Assembly: GCF_030580955.1 (NCBI RefSeq)
Contig: NZ_JAUQON010000017.1
Span: forward strand, 1-64,000
Length of the DNA stretch: 64,000 bases
DNA from: Hymenobacter convexus
GTDB lineage: Bacteria; Bacteroidota; Bacteroidia; Cytophagales; Hymenobacteraceae
Direction of reading: 5' to 3'
Shown here piece after piece: positions 33,385 to 40,668 of the stretch (position 1 is its first letter; each line of letters begins with the position of its first letter). Both the position numbers and the translations under genes were made by a program. Below the pieces are notes generated by a model. The model had not been told where the DNA came from, did not search any database, and was given only the letters and a program-made list of their open reading frames with translations.

Positions 33385-34704
33385 ATGAAAAAAACTTACC
33401 TCTCCGCGCTGGCCCTGCTGGGCAGCGCCAGCCCAATGCTGGCCCAGAACGTGGCCAACCGCGCCGCGCAACCCACCATCGAAGACATTTCGCCCGTCAT
33501 CCTGCACCGCTCCTGCGCGGCCAACGACGTGCTCCAGGCCCAAATGGCCGCCGACCCGGCCCTGGCCCAGCGCATGCAGGCCATCGAAGCCCAGACGCAA
33601 CGTTTTGTAGCTGCGCGCACTGCGGCCCTGCAGCGCGCCGGCGGCAACACCACCGGCGGCTCCACGGGGGGCACCGCGGCGCTGCTCAGCGGCACGGTTA
33701 CCATTCCGGTGGTGGTGCACGTGCTGTATAACACGGCTGCCGAAAACATCTCCGACGCGCAGGTGCAGTCCCAGATTGCCGTGCTGAACGAGGACTTCCA
33801 AAAGCTTAACGCCGACCGCACCAACACCTACCAATACTCCGGCCTGGCGGCGGCTGCGCCGGTGCGCTTTGTGCTGGCTCCGAATGGCATCATTCACAAA
33901 TCAACCAAAACCCGCTCGTGGAGCACCAACGATGCGGTGAAAAGCTCCAAGCGCGGCGGCGACGACGCCTGGGATGCCACCAAATACCTCAACCTGTGGT
34001 CGTGCAACCTCGGCAATGGCCTGCTCGGCTACGCGCAGTTCCCCGGCGGCGCCCCCGCCACCGACGGCGTGGTGATTCTGTACTCGGCCTTCGGCAGCCG
34101 CGCCAAATACCCGGCCGGCACCTACACCAGCACCTACGACCTGGGCCGCACCGCCACCCACGAAGTGGGCCACTGGATGAACCTGCGCCACATCTGGGGC
34201 GATGACTCCGGCGCCTGCACCGGCTCGGACCTGGTGGCGGATACCCCCAACCAGGGCGCCGAAAACTACGGTTGCCCGGCTGCTACCAAAGCCTCGTGCA
34301 GCAACGGCGGCGACATGTTCATGAACTACATGGACTACACCGACGACCGGTGCATGTTCATGTTCTCGCAGGGCCAAGCCACGCGCATGACGGCCGTGTT
34401 CGATGCCGGCGGGGCCCGCTCCAGCTTTGCCACCGCCAGCGGCGTGCTGCGCCAGTCGGCCGGCACTACGGCCGTGACCATCTTCCCGAACCCCGGCCGC
34501 GAAGCCGTGAGCCTGACGGTGCCCGCCGGCACCGATGCCGCCCGCTACTCGGTGCGCGTGTACGACCTGAGCGGCCACGAAATGCGCCAGGCCCGCTACG
34601 ACGGCCAGGGCAAGCTGCAAACCGAAGCCCTGCCCAAAGGCCTGTACTACATCAGCATCAACGACGGGGTGAATACCTCGCGCCAGCGCTTCGAGAAGGA
34701 GTAA
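33385..34704 (+). CDS. M43 (pappalysin-type) zinc metalloprotease with T9SS sorting domain
   Basis: The protein has 439 residues with a signal peptide ending near PMLAQN. After a short propeptide comes the M43 metzincin domain with the zinc site HEVGHWMNLRH and the downstream Met-turn region MFMNYMDYTDDRCMFMFS. The C-terminal 75 residues are a Por-type sorting domain (IFPNPG...GLYYISINDG...RFEKE), which sends the protein through the type IX system to the surface. It should be a secreted endopeptidase. It is half of a tandem paralogue pair with the gene at 34988: both share the N-terminal ..IPVVVHVLY.. start and cysteine pattern, but this one lacks a GEVED domain. Confidence 0.92.
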   Translation: MKKTYLSALALLGSASPMLAQNVANRAAQPTIEDISPVILHRSCAANDVLQAQMAADPALAQRMQAIEAQTQRFVAARTAALQRAGGNTTGGSTGGTAALLSGTVTIPVVVHVLYNTAAENISDAQVQSQIAVLNEDFQKLNADRTNTYQYSGLAAAAPVRFVLAPNGIIHKSTKTRSWSTNDAVKSSKRGGDDAWDATKYLNLWSCNLGNGLLGYAQFPGGAPATDGVVILYSAFGSRAKYPAGTYTSTYDLGRTATHEVGHWMNLRHIWGDDSGACTGSDLVADTPNQGAENYGCPAATKASCSNGGDMFMNYMDYTDDRCMFMFSQGQATRMTAVFDAGGARSSFATASGVLRQSAGTTAVTIFPNPGREAVSLTVPAGTDAARYSVRVYDLSGHEMRQARYDGQGKLQTEALPKGLYYISINDGVNTSRQRFEKE

Positions 34705-34734
34705 AGCGCCGGATTTTTAACGGTTTAATTAATG

Positions 34735-34768
34735 CAACGCCCTGCCCTACCGGCAGGGCGTTGTTGTT
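34735..34768 (+). terminator. Rho-independent terminator
   Basis: CAACGCCCTGCC pairs with GGCAGGGCGTTG around a short loop, followed by TTGTTTT. Confidence 0.85.
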
Positions 34769-34918
34769 TTCGGGGAGTTTGCAAAAGAAAGTTTTGGGCC
34801 AACCAGCGAGAACAATCGATTGCAAAATGAATATCTGGTGAATTTATTGATAATCGTAATAATTTTTAATGATAAAGTGGAAATTGTTGTAAAATGGAAC
34901 GATTACGCCTTAATTTTA

Positions 34919-34952
34919 TTGCCATAATTGTAAAATTTTTTTGATAGCTTGC
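34919..34952 (+). promoter_or_regulatory. Candidate promoter of the second M43 protease gene
   Basis: TTG (34919-34921), a 23-base AT-rich spacer and TAGCTTGC (34945-34952), 36 bases before the ATG. It parallels the promoter of the upstream paralogue. Confidence 0.4.
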
Positions 34953-34987
34953 CGGCGTAATTTTTTCCACAACCCAACCTTTTTCAT

Positions 34988-36754
34988 ATGAAAAGAAACG
35001 TTTACGCAGTAGCCCTTGGCCTACTGGGACTGTCGTTGGCCGCTACCCCGGCCAGCGCCCAAAAATCGGTGCCGCGCACCTGCGCCAGCGACGACGTGCT
35101 GAAAGCCCAGCTGGCCGCCGACCCCGCCCTGGCCCAGCGGATGCAGGCCATCAACCAGCAGGCGCTGCAATACGCGGCCTCGCACGTGGGCACGGCGCAG
35201 CGCACCTCGGCCATCACGCTCACCATTCCGGTGGTGGTGCACGTGCTGTACAGCACGGCCTCGGAGAATATTTCCGATGCCCAGATTCAGTCGCAGATTG
35301 ACGTGCTGAACGAGGACTACCACAAGCTGAACGCCGACTACTCCAAAACCCCCAGCGCCTTCGCCGGGCTGGTGGCCGACGTGGGCATTCAGTTCACGCT
35401 GGCCAAGCGCAACCCGAGCGGCGTGGCCACCACCGGCATTGAGCGCAAAAGCAGCACCGTAACGAGCTGGGGCACGGCCGATAAGATTAAGAGCACCAGC
35501 ACGGGCGGCCTGAACGCCTGGCCGGCCGGGCAGTACCTCAACCTGTGGGTGGGCACCATCGGGGGCGGCATTCTGGGCTACGCGCAGTTCCCCGGCGGCG
35601 CGGCCAGCACCGACGGCGTGGTGATTTCGCCCGTGTACTTCGGCCGCACCGGCACCGTGACTTCGCCCTACAACCTGGGCCGCACCGCCAGCCACGAAGT
35701 GGGCCACTGGCTGAACCTGAACCACATTTGGGGCGACGACAACGGCGCCTGCACCGGCACCGACAACGTGAGCGACACCCCCAACCAGGGCGCCGAGAAC
35801 TACGGCAAGCCCGTGTTTCCGCACGTGAGCTGCTCGAACGGGCCGAACGGCGACATGTTCATGAACTACATGGACTACGTGGACGACAACGCCATGTTCA
35901 TGTTCTCGACCGGCCAGAGCCAGCGCATGAATGCGTTGTTTGCCAGCGGCGGCGCCCGCGCCAGCCTGCTCACGTCGCAGGGCGGCGTGGCGCCCGGCGG
36001 CACTACGCCGCCGCCCACCGTCACGTATTGCGCCAGCAAGGGCAGCAGCGTGGCCTATGAGTACGTGGACCTGGTGCAGCTCGGCAGCATCAACCGCAGC
36101 TCGGGGGCCGATGGCGGCTACTACGACGGCACGGCCCTGAGCACCAGCCTGGCCGCTGGCTCGGCCCAGACACTCTACTTCTCGGCGGGCTTCACGGGCT
36201 CGGCCTACACCGAGTACGTGAAAGTGTACATCGACTACAACCAGAACGGCGTGTTTACCGATGCCGGCGAGCTGGTGGTGAACGCCGCCGCCAGCAGCAG
36301 CGCCGCCACCCGGCAGGGCTCCTTCACGGTGCCCACCACGGCCAAAACCGGCGCCACCCGCCTGCGCGTGGTGCTGAGCGACAACAGCGCCACCACCAGC
36401 TGCGGCAGCTACAGCTACGGCGAAACCGAGGACTACACCGTGAACATCACCGGCGGCACGGCCCGCACCGAAGGCTCGGCCGTGGTGGCCCGCAACGGCA
36501 ACCCCAACGCCCTGCCCGACCAGTACACCCTCTTCCCGAACCCGGCCACCGACGTGCTGCGCATTGCCCGCCCGCTGAACGCCGACCCCGAGCAGCCCTT
36601 CACCGTGCGCGTGTTCGACCTGCGCGGTGCCGAAATCAAAGGCCTGCGCCTGGAAGATGGCCAGCTGAACGTGGCCGAGCTGCGCACCGGCATCTACCTG
36701 CTGAGCGTGAGCGACGGCAGCCGCACCACGCACCAGCGCTTCGTGAAGCAATAG
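34988..36754 (+). CDS. M43 zinc metalloprotease with GEVED and T9SS sorting domains
   Basis: The protein has 588 residues with a signal peptide ending near TPASAQ. The M43 domain has the zinc site HEVGHWLNLNH and the Met-turn region MFMNYMDYVDD. A GEVED domain follows (about residues 345-490; VKVYIDYNQNGVF, YGETEDYTVNI), a beta-sandwich often found in surface proteases. The last 75 residues are a Por sorting domain (LFPNPATDVL...GIYLLSVSDG...RFVKQ). It is a tandem paralogue of the preceding gene, separated by a terminator and its own promoter, so the two are expressed separately. The added GEVED domain may bind a substrate or matrix (inference). Confidence 0.92.
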   Translation: MKRNVYAVALGLLGLSLAATPASAQKSVPRTCASDDVLKAQLAADPALAQRMQAINQQALQYAASHVGTAQRTSAITLTIPVVVHVLYSTASENISDAQIQSQIDVLNEDYHKLNADYSKTPSAFAGLVADVGIQFTLAKRNPSGVATTGIERKSSTVTSWGTADKIKSTSTGGLNAWPAGQYLNLWVGTIGGGILGYAQFPGGAASTDGVVISPVYFGRTGTVTSPYNLGRTASHEVGHWLNLNHIWGDDNGACTGTDNVSDTPNQGAENYGKPVFPHVSCSNGPNGDMFMNYMDYVDDNAMFMFSTGQSQRMNALFASGGARASLLTSQGGVAPGGTTPPPTVTYCASKGSSVAYEYVDLVQLGSINRSSGADGGYYDGTALSTSLAAGSAQTLYFSAGFTGSAYTEYVKVYIDYNQNGVFTDAGELVVNAAASSSAATRQGSFTVPTTAKTGATRLRVVLSDNSATTSCGSYSYGETEDYTVNITGGTARTEGSAVVARNGNPNALPDQYTLFPNPATDVLRIARPLNADPEQPFTVRVFDLRGAEIKGLRLEDGQLNVAELRTGIYLLSVSDGSRTTHQRFVKQ

Positions 36755-36781
36755 CCGGGCAGGAATTTTCCCGACCTAATG

Positions 36782-36816
36782 AAAGACCCCAGCCCGTTGG
36801 TTGGGGTCTTTTTTTG
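36782..36816 (+). terminator. Rho-independent terminator
   Basis: AAAGACCCCA pairs with TGGGGTCTTT, followed by a T run. Confidence 0.85.
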
Positions 36817-36831
36817 CCCAGCAGCAGGGGG

Positions 36832-36933
36832 ATGCGCGAGGCATGCCAGTTGGTGGCCGCGTACGAGAAAGCCCGCACCACCGTAGACACGAACAAGGGC
36901 GGCAAAGCCAGCGGCCAGAAACCAGCCGCCTAG
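36832..36933 (+). pseudogene. Orphan C-terminal gene fragment
   Basis: A 33-codon frame (MREACQLVAAYEKARTTVD..., ending KASGQKPAA) stops 20 bases before a strong terminator and has no promoter or body. Its end resembles the fragment at 23155-23232 (Y-x-x-AR ... GG-K ... KPAA). It is probably the tail of a gene lost when the neighbouring defence island or another insert arrived. Confidence 0.4.
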
Positions 36934-36953
36934 CGCCGTTGGACGGAAGCAAA

Positions 36954-36988
36954 AGAAGCCCCGGCTGCGTGTGCGGCCGGGGCTTCTT
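36954..36988 (+). terminator. Rho-independent terminator
   Basis: AGAAGCCCCGGC pairs with GCCGGGGCTTCT, followed by TGTTGTTTT. Confidence 0.8.
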
Positions 36989-36989
36989 G

Positions 36990-37020
36990 TTGTTTTACGG
37001 ACAGTCCCGGCGTTCCTTTG
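36990..37020 (+). promoter_or_regulatory. Promoter of the restriction-modification operon
   Basis: TTG (36990-36992), a 20-base spacer and TTCCTTTG (37013-37020; 7 of 8 matches to TAnnTTTG), 20 bases before the ATG at 37040. It would drive all three genes of the island. Confidence 0.5.
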
Positions 37021-37039
37021 AGTAAATGAACTGCTCCGT

Positions 37040-39256
37040 ATGAATCTGCTAGAAGAGGGCATTGCCCGTAAACTTATCGTCTTGACTGACGATAAAAAGA
37101 AAATTCGATACCCTCACTGCGAGAAAAGCTACCCATATGTTAACCCCGAAGAGCGAGTCAGGGCTGAGGCATACCTAGAGCTTATCATTAGCTACGGCTA
37201 CCCTACGAAGCGACTTGACGTTGAATTTCCAGTCCAGATTGGCGCAAAGGAAACCCGCGCTGATATTGTAGTATTTGAGGATGACGACCGCAAGCGGCCA
37301 TACATTGTGGTGGAGTGCAAAGCAGCATCCATCACGGAAGCTGAATTCGTCATGGCCATCAGCCAAGGGTTTAGCTATGCTGTCTCATTGGGCTGTGCTT
37401 ACACCTGGATTACTTCAGACGTTAAGCAGAAGACGTTTATCGTGCGCGGGTTTGGAAGTCAGGAGCGCGACACCAACAGCATCGCGGCACTGCCTCGCTA
37501 CGGGCAAACCAAGTTCAGCCGGGCAAAATACTACAAGGGCGGGCAGGACGAGAGCGGCAACAAGGCTTTTGACATAGAAGAAGTCGCGCAAGATAAGTTG
37601 ACTAGCATTTTCAAAAAAGCACACCAAGCTTTGTGGGGTGGTGGCAAGCGCAACCCTTCGGAGGCCTTCGACGAATTAGACAAACTGATTTTCTGCAAGC
37701 TCTGGGATGAGAAACGGCCATACACGCTAGGCCAGCCTTATGCGTTTCAGGAGTTTTCAGGCGAGACGCCACAGGAGTTAAAAACGAGGCTCGACAACAT
37801 CTATAAAGAAGGACAGGCCAAAGACCCGGAGGTGTTCCGCGACCCGTTGCGGCTGACGGCATCGGAGTTAAAAACAGTATTGGGCTACCTCACGCCGCTT
37901 AATATCGGTGACAGCGACCTAGACAGCAAAGGAAGGGCATTTGAGACGTTTTTAGGAACATTTTTTCGGGGCGACTTTGGCCAGTATTTCACGCCTCGCG
38001 AGGTGGTTGAGTTCATCGTGGATGCGGTGCCCTTTGACCACCGGTCGCGGGTGTTGGACACGAGCTGCGGTAGCGGAGGCTTTTTGCTATATGCGCTGGA
38101 CAAGGTGCGTCACCAAGCCAAGAATTTAGCCGATGCTGGAGCATTTAAGTTAGGCAGCGCCAAGCATTACGCCCACTGGCACGACTTTGCCTCGAAAAAC
38201 CTATATGGAATAGAGATTTCGGAGGGCATTGCCCGCACGGCCAAAATGAATATGATTATCCACGACGACGGGCACACCAATGTGGTGACTGCTGACGGAC
38301 TGGAAGAACCGGAAAAAATAGCAACTGATACTGGCAACGCCGGTTTTCAGCGCGATTCGTTCGACGTAATTCTGACTAACCCACCCTTTGGTTCGGTAGT
38401 GAAACAGACGGAACGTGCCTATTTAGCCAACTACAAGCTGGGCGGCAAGGAAACCGACTGGATTACGCAGCACCTGACCGGCAAATTTGAGACCGGCCCC
38501 CGCGATAGTCAAAGTACCGAAGTGCTATTTCTCGAACAGTGCTGGCGCTTTTTGCGGCCTGGTGGCTGGCTAGCTGTGGTGGTGCCGGACGGACTACTAA
38601 CCAGCAATAGTAGCCAAGCAGTGCGCGATTGGCTAGAAGAGCACTACCGGCTGGCGGCGGTGGTGTCCTTACCGCAGGATGCTTTCCGGGCTACTAACGC
38701 GGGCGTGAAGAGTTCAGTGCTAGTGTTGCGAAAGCTGAGCGCGTCGGAAACAGCGCAACGGCAAACCGTGAAGCAGGATGCACGCACGTACCTGTTCAAG
38801 AAGGGCAAGTACGACCAGAAAATCAAGGCGCTGGAAGCAGCTAAGAAAGAGGCGTTGCGCCGGCGCCAAGGATTCGAGCCGACCGCCGTGGATTGGGAAA
38901 GCGAGGCCAACGCGCCGCTGGCAGAAGGCGGTACGCCGGAGTTGCCCTATTCGGTGGCTGCTTGGAAAATCGTAGAGAAAACTACCGAATTCCGAGCTTG
39001 GAAGGTGGCCGTGAGCGCCGATTACAATGAGCAAATCAAGGAAGTAAAGGAGGAACTGCGCGAGGAGGTGCGCGACGAAGTAGCAGCCAAGCTGGAAGCC
39101 TACAACTATCCAGTTCTGATGGCCTTGCCTGAGCATATTGGCTTTGATGGCACTGGTCATAAAACTCCACAGAACGACTTAAAAACGGCAGTCGGGCCGG
39201 AGCTAAAAAAGTTTTTACAAGCTATTGCGGACGGGAAAGACGGTTTTTTTCGCTAA
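37040..39256 (+). CDS. Combined restriction nuclease and N6-adenine methyltransferase (BcgI/type IIG-like RM subunit)
   Basis: The protein has 738 residues. The N-terminal HSDR_N-like nuclease domain carries a PD-(D/E)xK site (Asp75 in RADIVV, Glu92 and Lys94 in VECKA). Residues of about 270-560 are an HsdM-type gamma methylase: SAM motif I DTSCGSGGF (Asp340) and catalytic N447-PPF. A coiled, charged C-terminal region follows. There is no helicase/translocase gene, so the layout is R-M plus S, like BcgI. The frame ends GFFR-stop on seven T residues; a -1 slip there continues into the S subunit (see 39244-39300). Codons are more AT-rich than in neighbours, suggesting transfer. Confidence 0.9.
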   Translation: MNLLEEGIARKLIVLTDDKKKIRYPHCEKSYPYVNPEERVRAEAYLELIISYGYPTKRLDVEFPVQIGAKETRADIVVFEDDDRKRPYIVVECKAASITEAEFVMAISQGFSYAVSLGCAYTWITSDVKQKTFIVRGFGSQERDTNSIAALPRYGQTKFSRAKYYKGGQDESGNKAFDIEEVAQDKLTSIFKKAHQALWGGGKRNPSEAFDELDKLIFCKLWDEKRPYTLGQPYAFQEFSGETPQELKTRLDNIYKEGQAKDPEVFRDPLRLTASELKTVLGYLTPLNIGDSDLDSKGRAFETFLGTFFRGDFGQYFTPREVVEFIVDAVPFDHRSRVLDTSCGSGGFLLYALDKVRHQAKNLADAGAFKLGSAKHYAHWHDFASKNLYGIEISEGIARTAKMNMIIHDDGHTNVVTADGLEEPEKIATDTGNAGFQRDSFDVILTNPPFGSVVKQTERAYLANYKLGGKETDWITQHLTGKFETGPRDSQSTEVLFLEQCWRFLRPGGWLAVVVPDGLLTSNSSQAVRDWLEEHYRLAAVVSLPQDAFRATNAGVKSSVLVLRKLSASETAQRQTVKQDARTYLFKKGKYDQKIKALEAAKKEALRRRQGFEPTAVDWESEANAPLAEGGTPELPYSVAAWKIVEKTTEFRAWKVAVSADYNEQIKEVKEELREEVRDEVAAKLEAYNYPVLMALPEHIGFDGTGHKTPQNDLKTAVGPELKKFLQAIADGKDGFFR

Positions 39257-39300
39257 GCCCCGGCCAAAATAAGAACACACTGTTCTTGTTCGGTCGGGGC
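39244..39300 (+). promoter_or_regulatory. Candidate programmed -1 frameshift signal joining RM and S
   Basis: A slippery heptamer T TTT TTT (39244-39250) lies in the correct phase of the RM frame. Six bases later (CGCTAA, which includes the stop) begins a nested stem-loop. The outer 9-bp stem pairs 39257-39265 (GCCCCGGCC) with 39292-39300 (GGTCGGGGC, one G-U). The inner 7-bp hairpin AAGAACA/TGTTCTT is at 39271-39287. The -1 frame is open from the slip through the whole S gene. The structure also covers the only nearby S start codon, TTG 39286. Confidence 0.6.
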
Positions 39301-40659
39301 GAACTGACGGGTCGGTTAGACCCACCTTATTATCGCGCCCTGCAAGACATTGGGATGCAGCCAAAGCAGCCCGTGCGGCGCTTAGGCAGTTTAACCCGAA
39401 TGTTTAATGGGGGAACACCCTCAAAAAATGACGCCACGCTATGGGAAGGCACTATTGGCTGGCTTTCCCCTAAAGACATTAAACAGTACTTCATTTCGGA
39501 TGCGTCCGACAAAGTGACGCCAGCAGCAGTAATGCAGTCGGCCACCCAAATTGCTCCCGCCGGGGCAATTGTACTTGTGGTGCGTAGCGGCATTTTAGCG
39601 CACACGTTGCCTGTAGCTTTGCTGCAAGCGCCCTTAGCAATCAATCAAGATTTAAAGGCTATTGTCGTCCGAGACCCGAACATACTGCCGGAGTACCTAG
39701 GTTGTTATTTGTCGGTTATGGGTGAGCGAATTTTACCGCTTATCACTAAGCACGGCAGCACCGTGCAGAGCGTCGAAACAGAAGAATTGCACGCATTGAA
39801 AATTCCCATTCTAGAGTTAGGTCAGCAACAAAAAATAAGTGATTTATTTGCTCAAGCATTAGCTCATAAGCAGCAGCAAGAACAAGCGGGACGTGCACTG
39901 CTGGAAGGAATGGATGGCTACTTGCTAGGGGAACTGGGAATAACGCTAGTTCCCCCAAACCCGGGTAGTACTCTCTTCTTTCGTGATTACAGCATTATTC
40001 GTTTAGGCCAACGTTGGGACGCACTTTATAACGAAGGCGACGTCTACCGGCACGTTGCGCAAGGCAAATACCCGATGGCTCGCCTCAACGCACTCATGGT
40101 TCACTGCCAGAATGGTTTTGCCGCCGGGCGTGCTGACCAGGATTTACTCAATCAAGGGGTTGTTCAAATTCGACCTACTAACATGACCGCCAGTCGGGAA
40201 CTGGACTTTTCGCGCAATGTATATGTGAGCACCGACTTAATTAAGTTGCAGCCTTACGATTTACTACAACGGGGCGAAGTATTGTTCAATAACACCAATT
40301 CCCAAGAGCTAGTAGGAAAAACAGTGCTATTCGACTTAGAGGGGGCTTACTTCTGCTCCAACCATCTTACACGAATCCGCACAGCAGAAAAATTACACCC
40401 TAGCTTTCTGACCTACGTTTTCAACGCCTATCAGCGGGCCGGTATTTTCTTCCGGCTTTGTGTTAATTGGAATAACCAGTCCGGCATCAATGTAGACGCG
40501 CTACGTAAAATACCTATTCCACTTCCACCATTAAACCGTCAAATTGAGATTGCAGCCATCTTAGACACCCGGCGGCGGGAAGCATCATCTATACTTCATA
40601 AGGCTCACACCGATTTTGCTGCTGCGAAAGCAGAAATTCAACAATTGATTTTAGCCTAG
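39286..40659 (+). CDS. Specificity (S) subunit of the restriction-modification system
   Basis: The protein has 457 residues if it starts at TTG 39286. It has two target-recognition halves with the HsdS pattern: each begins near ...LDPPYYRAL / RWDALYNEGD, carries a TRD, and ends in a helical spacer (QQKISDLFAQALAHKQQQ and RQIEIAAILDTRRREA). Two half-site TRDs imply a bipartite recognition sequence. The similarity starts at about LFLFGRGEL, upstream of or at the TTG, and no ATG or GTG exists before the stop of the RM gene 30 bases earlier. Production by -1 frameshifting as an RM-S fusion, or by re-initiation at TTG, are the two options. The spacing to the next gene is nine bases. Confidence 0.88.
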   Translation: MFGRGELTGRLDPPYYRALQDIGMQPKQPVRRLGSLTRMFNGGTPSKNDATLWEGTIGWLSPKDIKQYFISDASDKVTPAAVMQSATQIAPAGAIVLVVRSGILAHTLPVALLQAPLAINQDLKAIVVRDPNILPEYLGCYLSVMGERILPLITKHGSTVQSVETEELHALKIPILELGQQQKISDLFAQALAHKQQQEQAGRALLEGMDGYLLGELGITLVPPNPGSTLFFRDYSIIRLGQRWDALYNEGDVYRHVAQGKYPMARLNALMVHCQNGFAAGRADQDLLNQGVVQIRPTNMTASRELDFSRNVYVSTDLIKLQPYDLLQRGEVLFNNTNSQELVGKTVLFDLEGAYFCSNHLTRIRTAEKLHPSFLTYVFNAYQRAGIFFRLCVNWNNQSGINVDALRKIPIPLPPLNRQIEIAAILDTRRREASSILHKAHTDFAAAKAEIQQLILA

Positions 40660-40668
40660 ACATTAGAT

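Noticed and set aside
39257..39300. The stem-loop after the RM gene considered as an intrinsic terminator
   Set aside because: The hairpin is not followed by a T run and the S gene begins inside it. The T tract lies before the stem, as in a frameshift signal.
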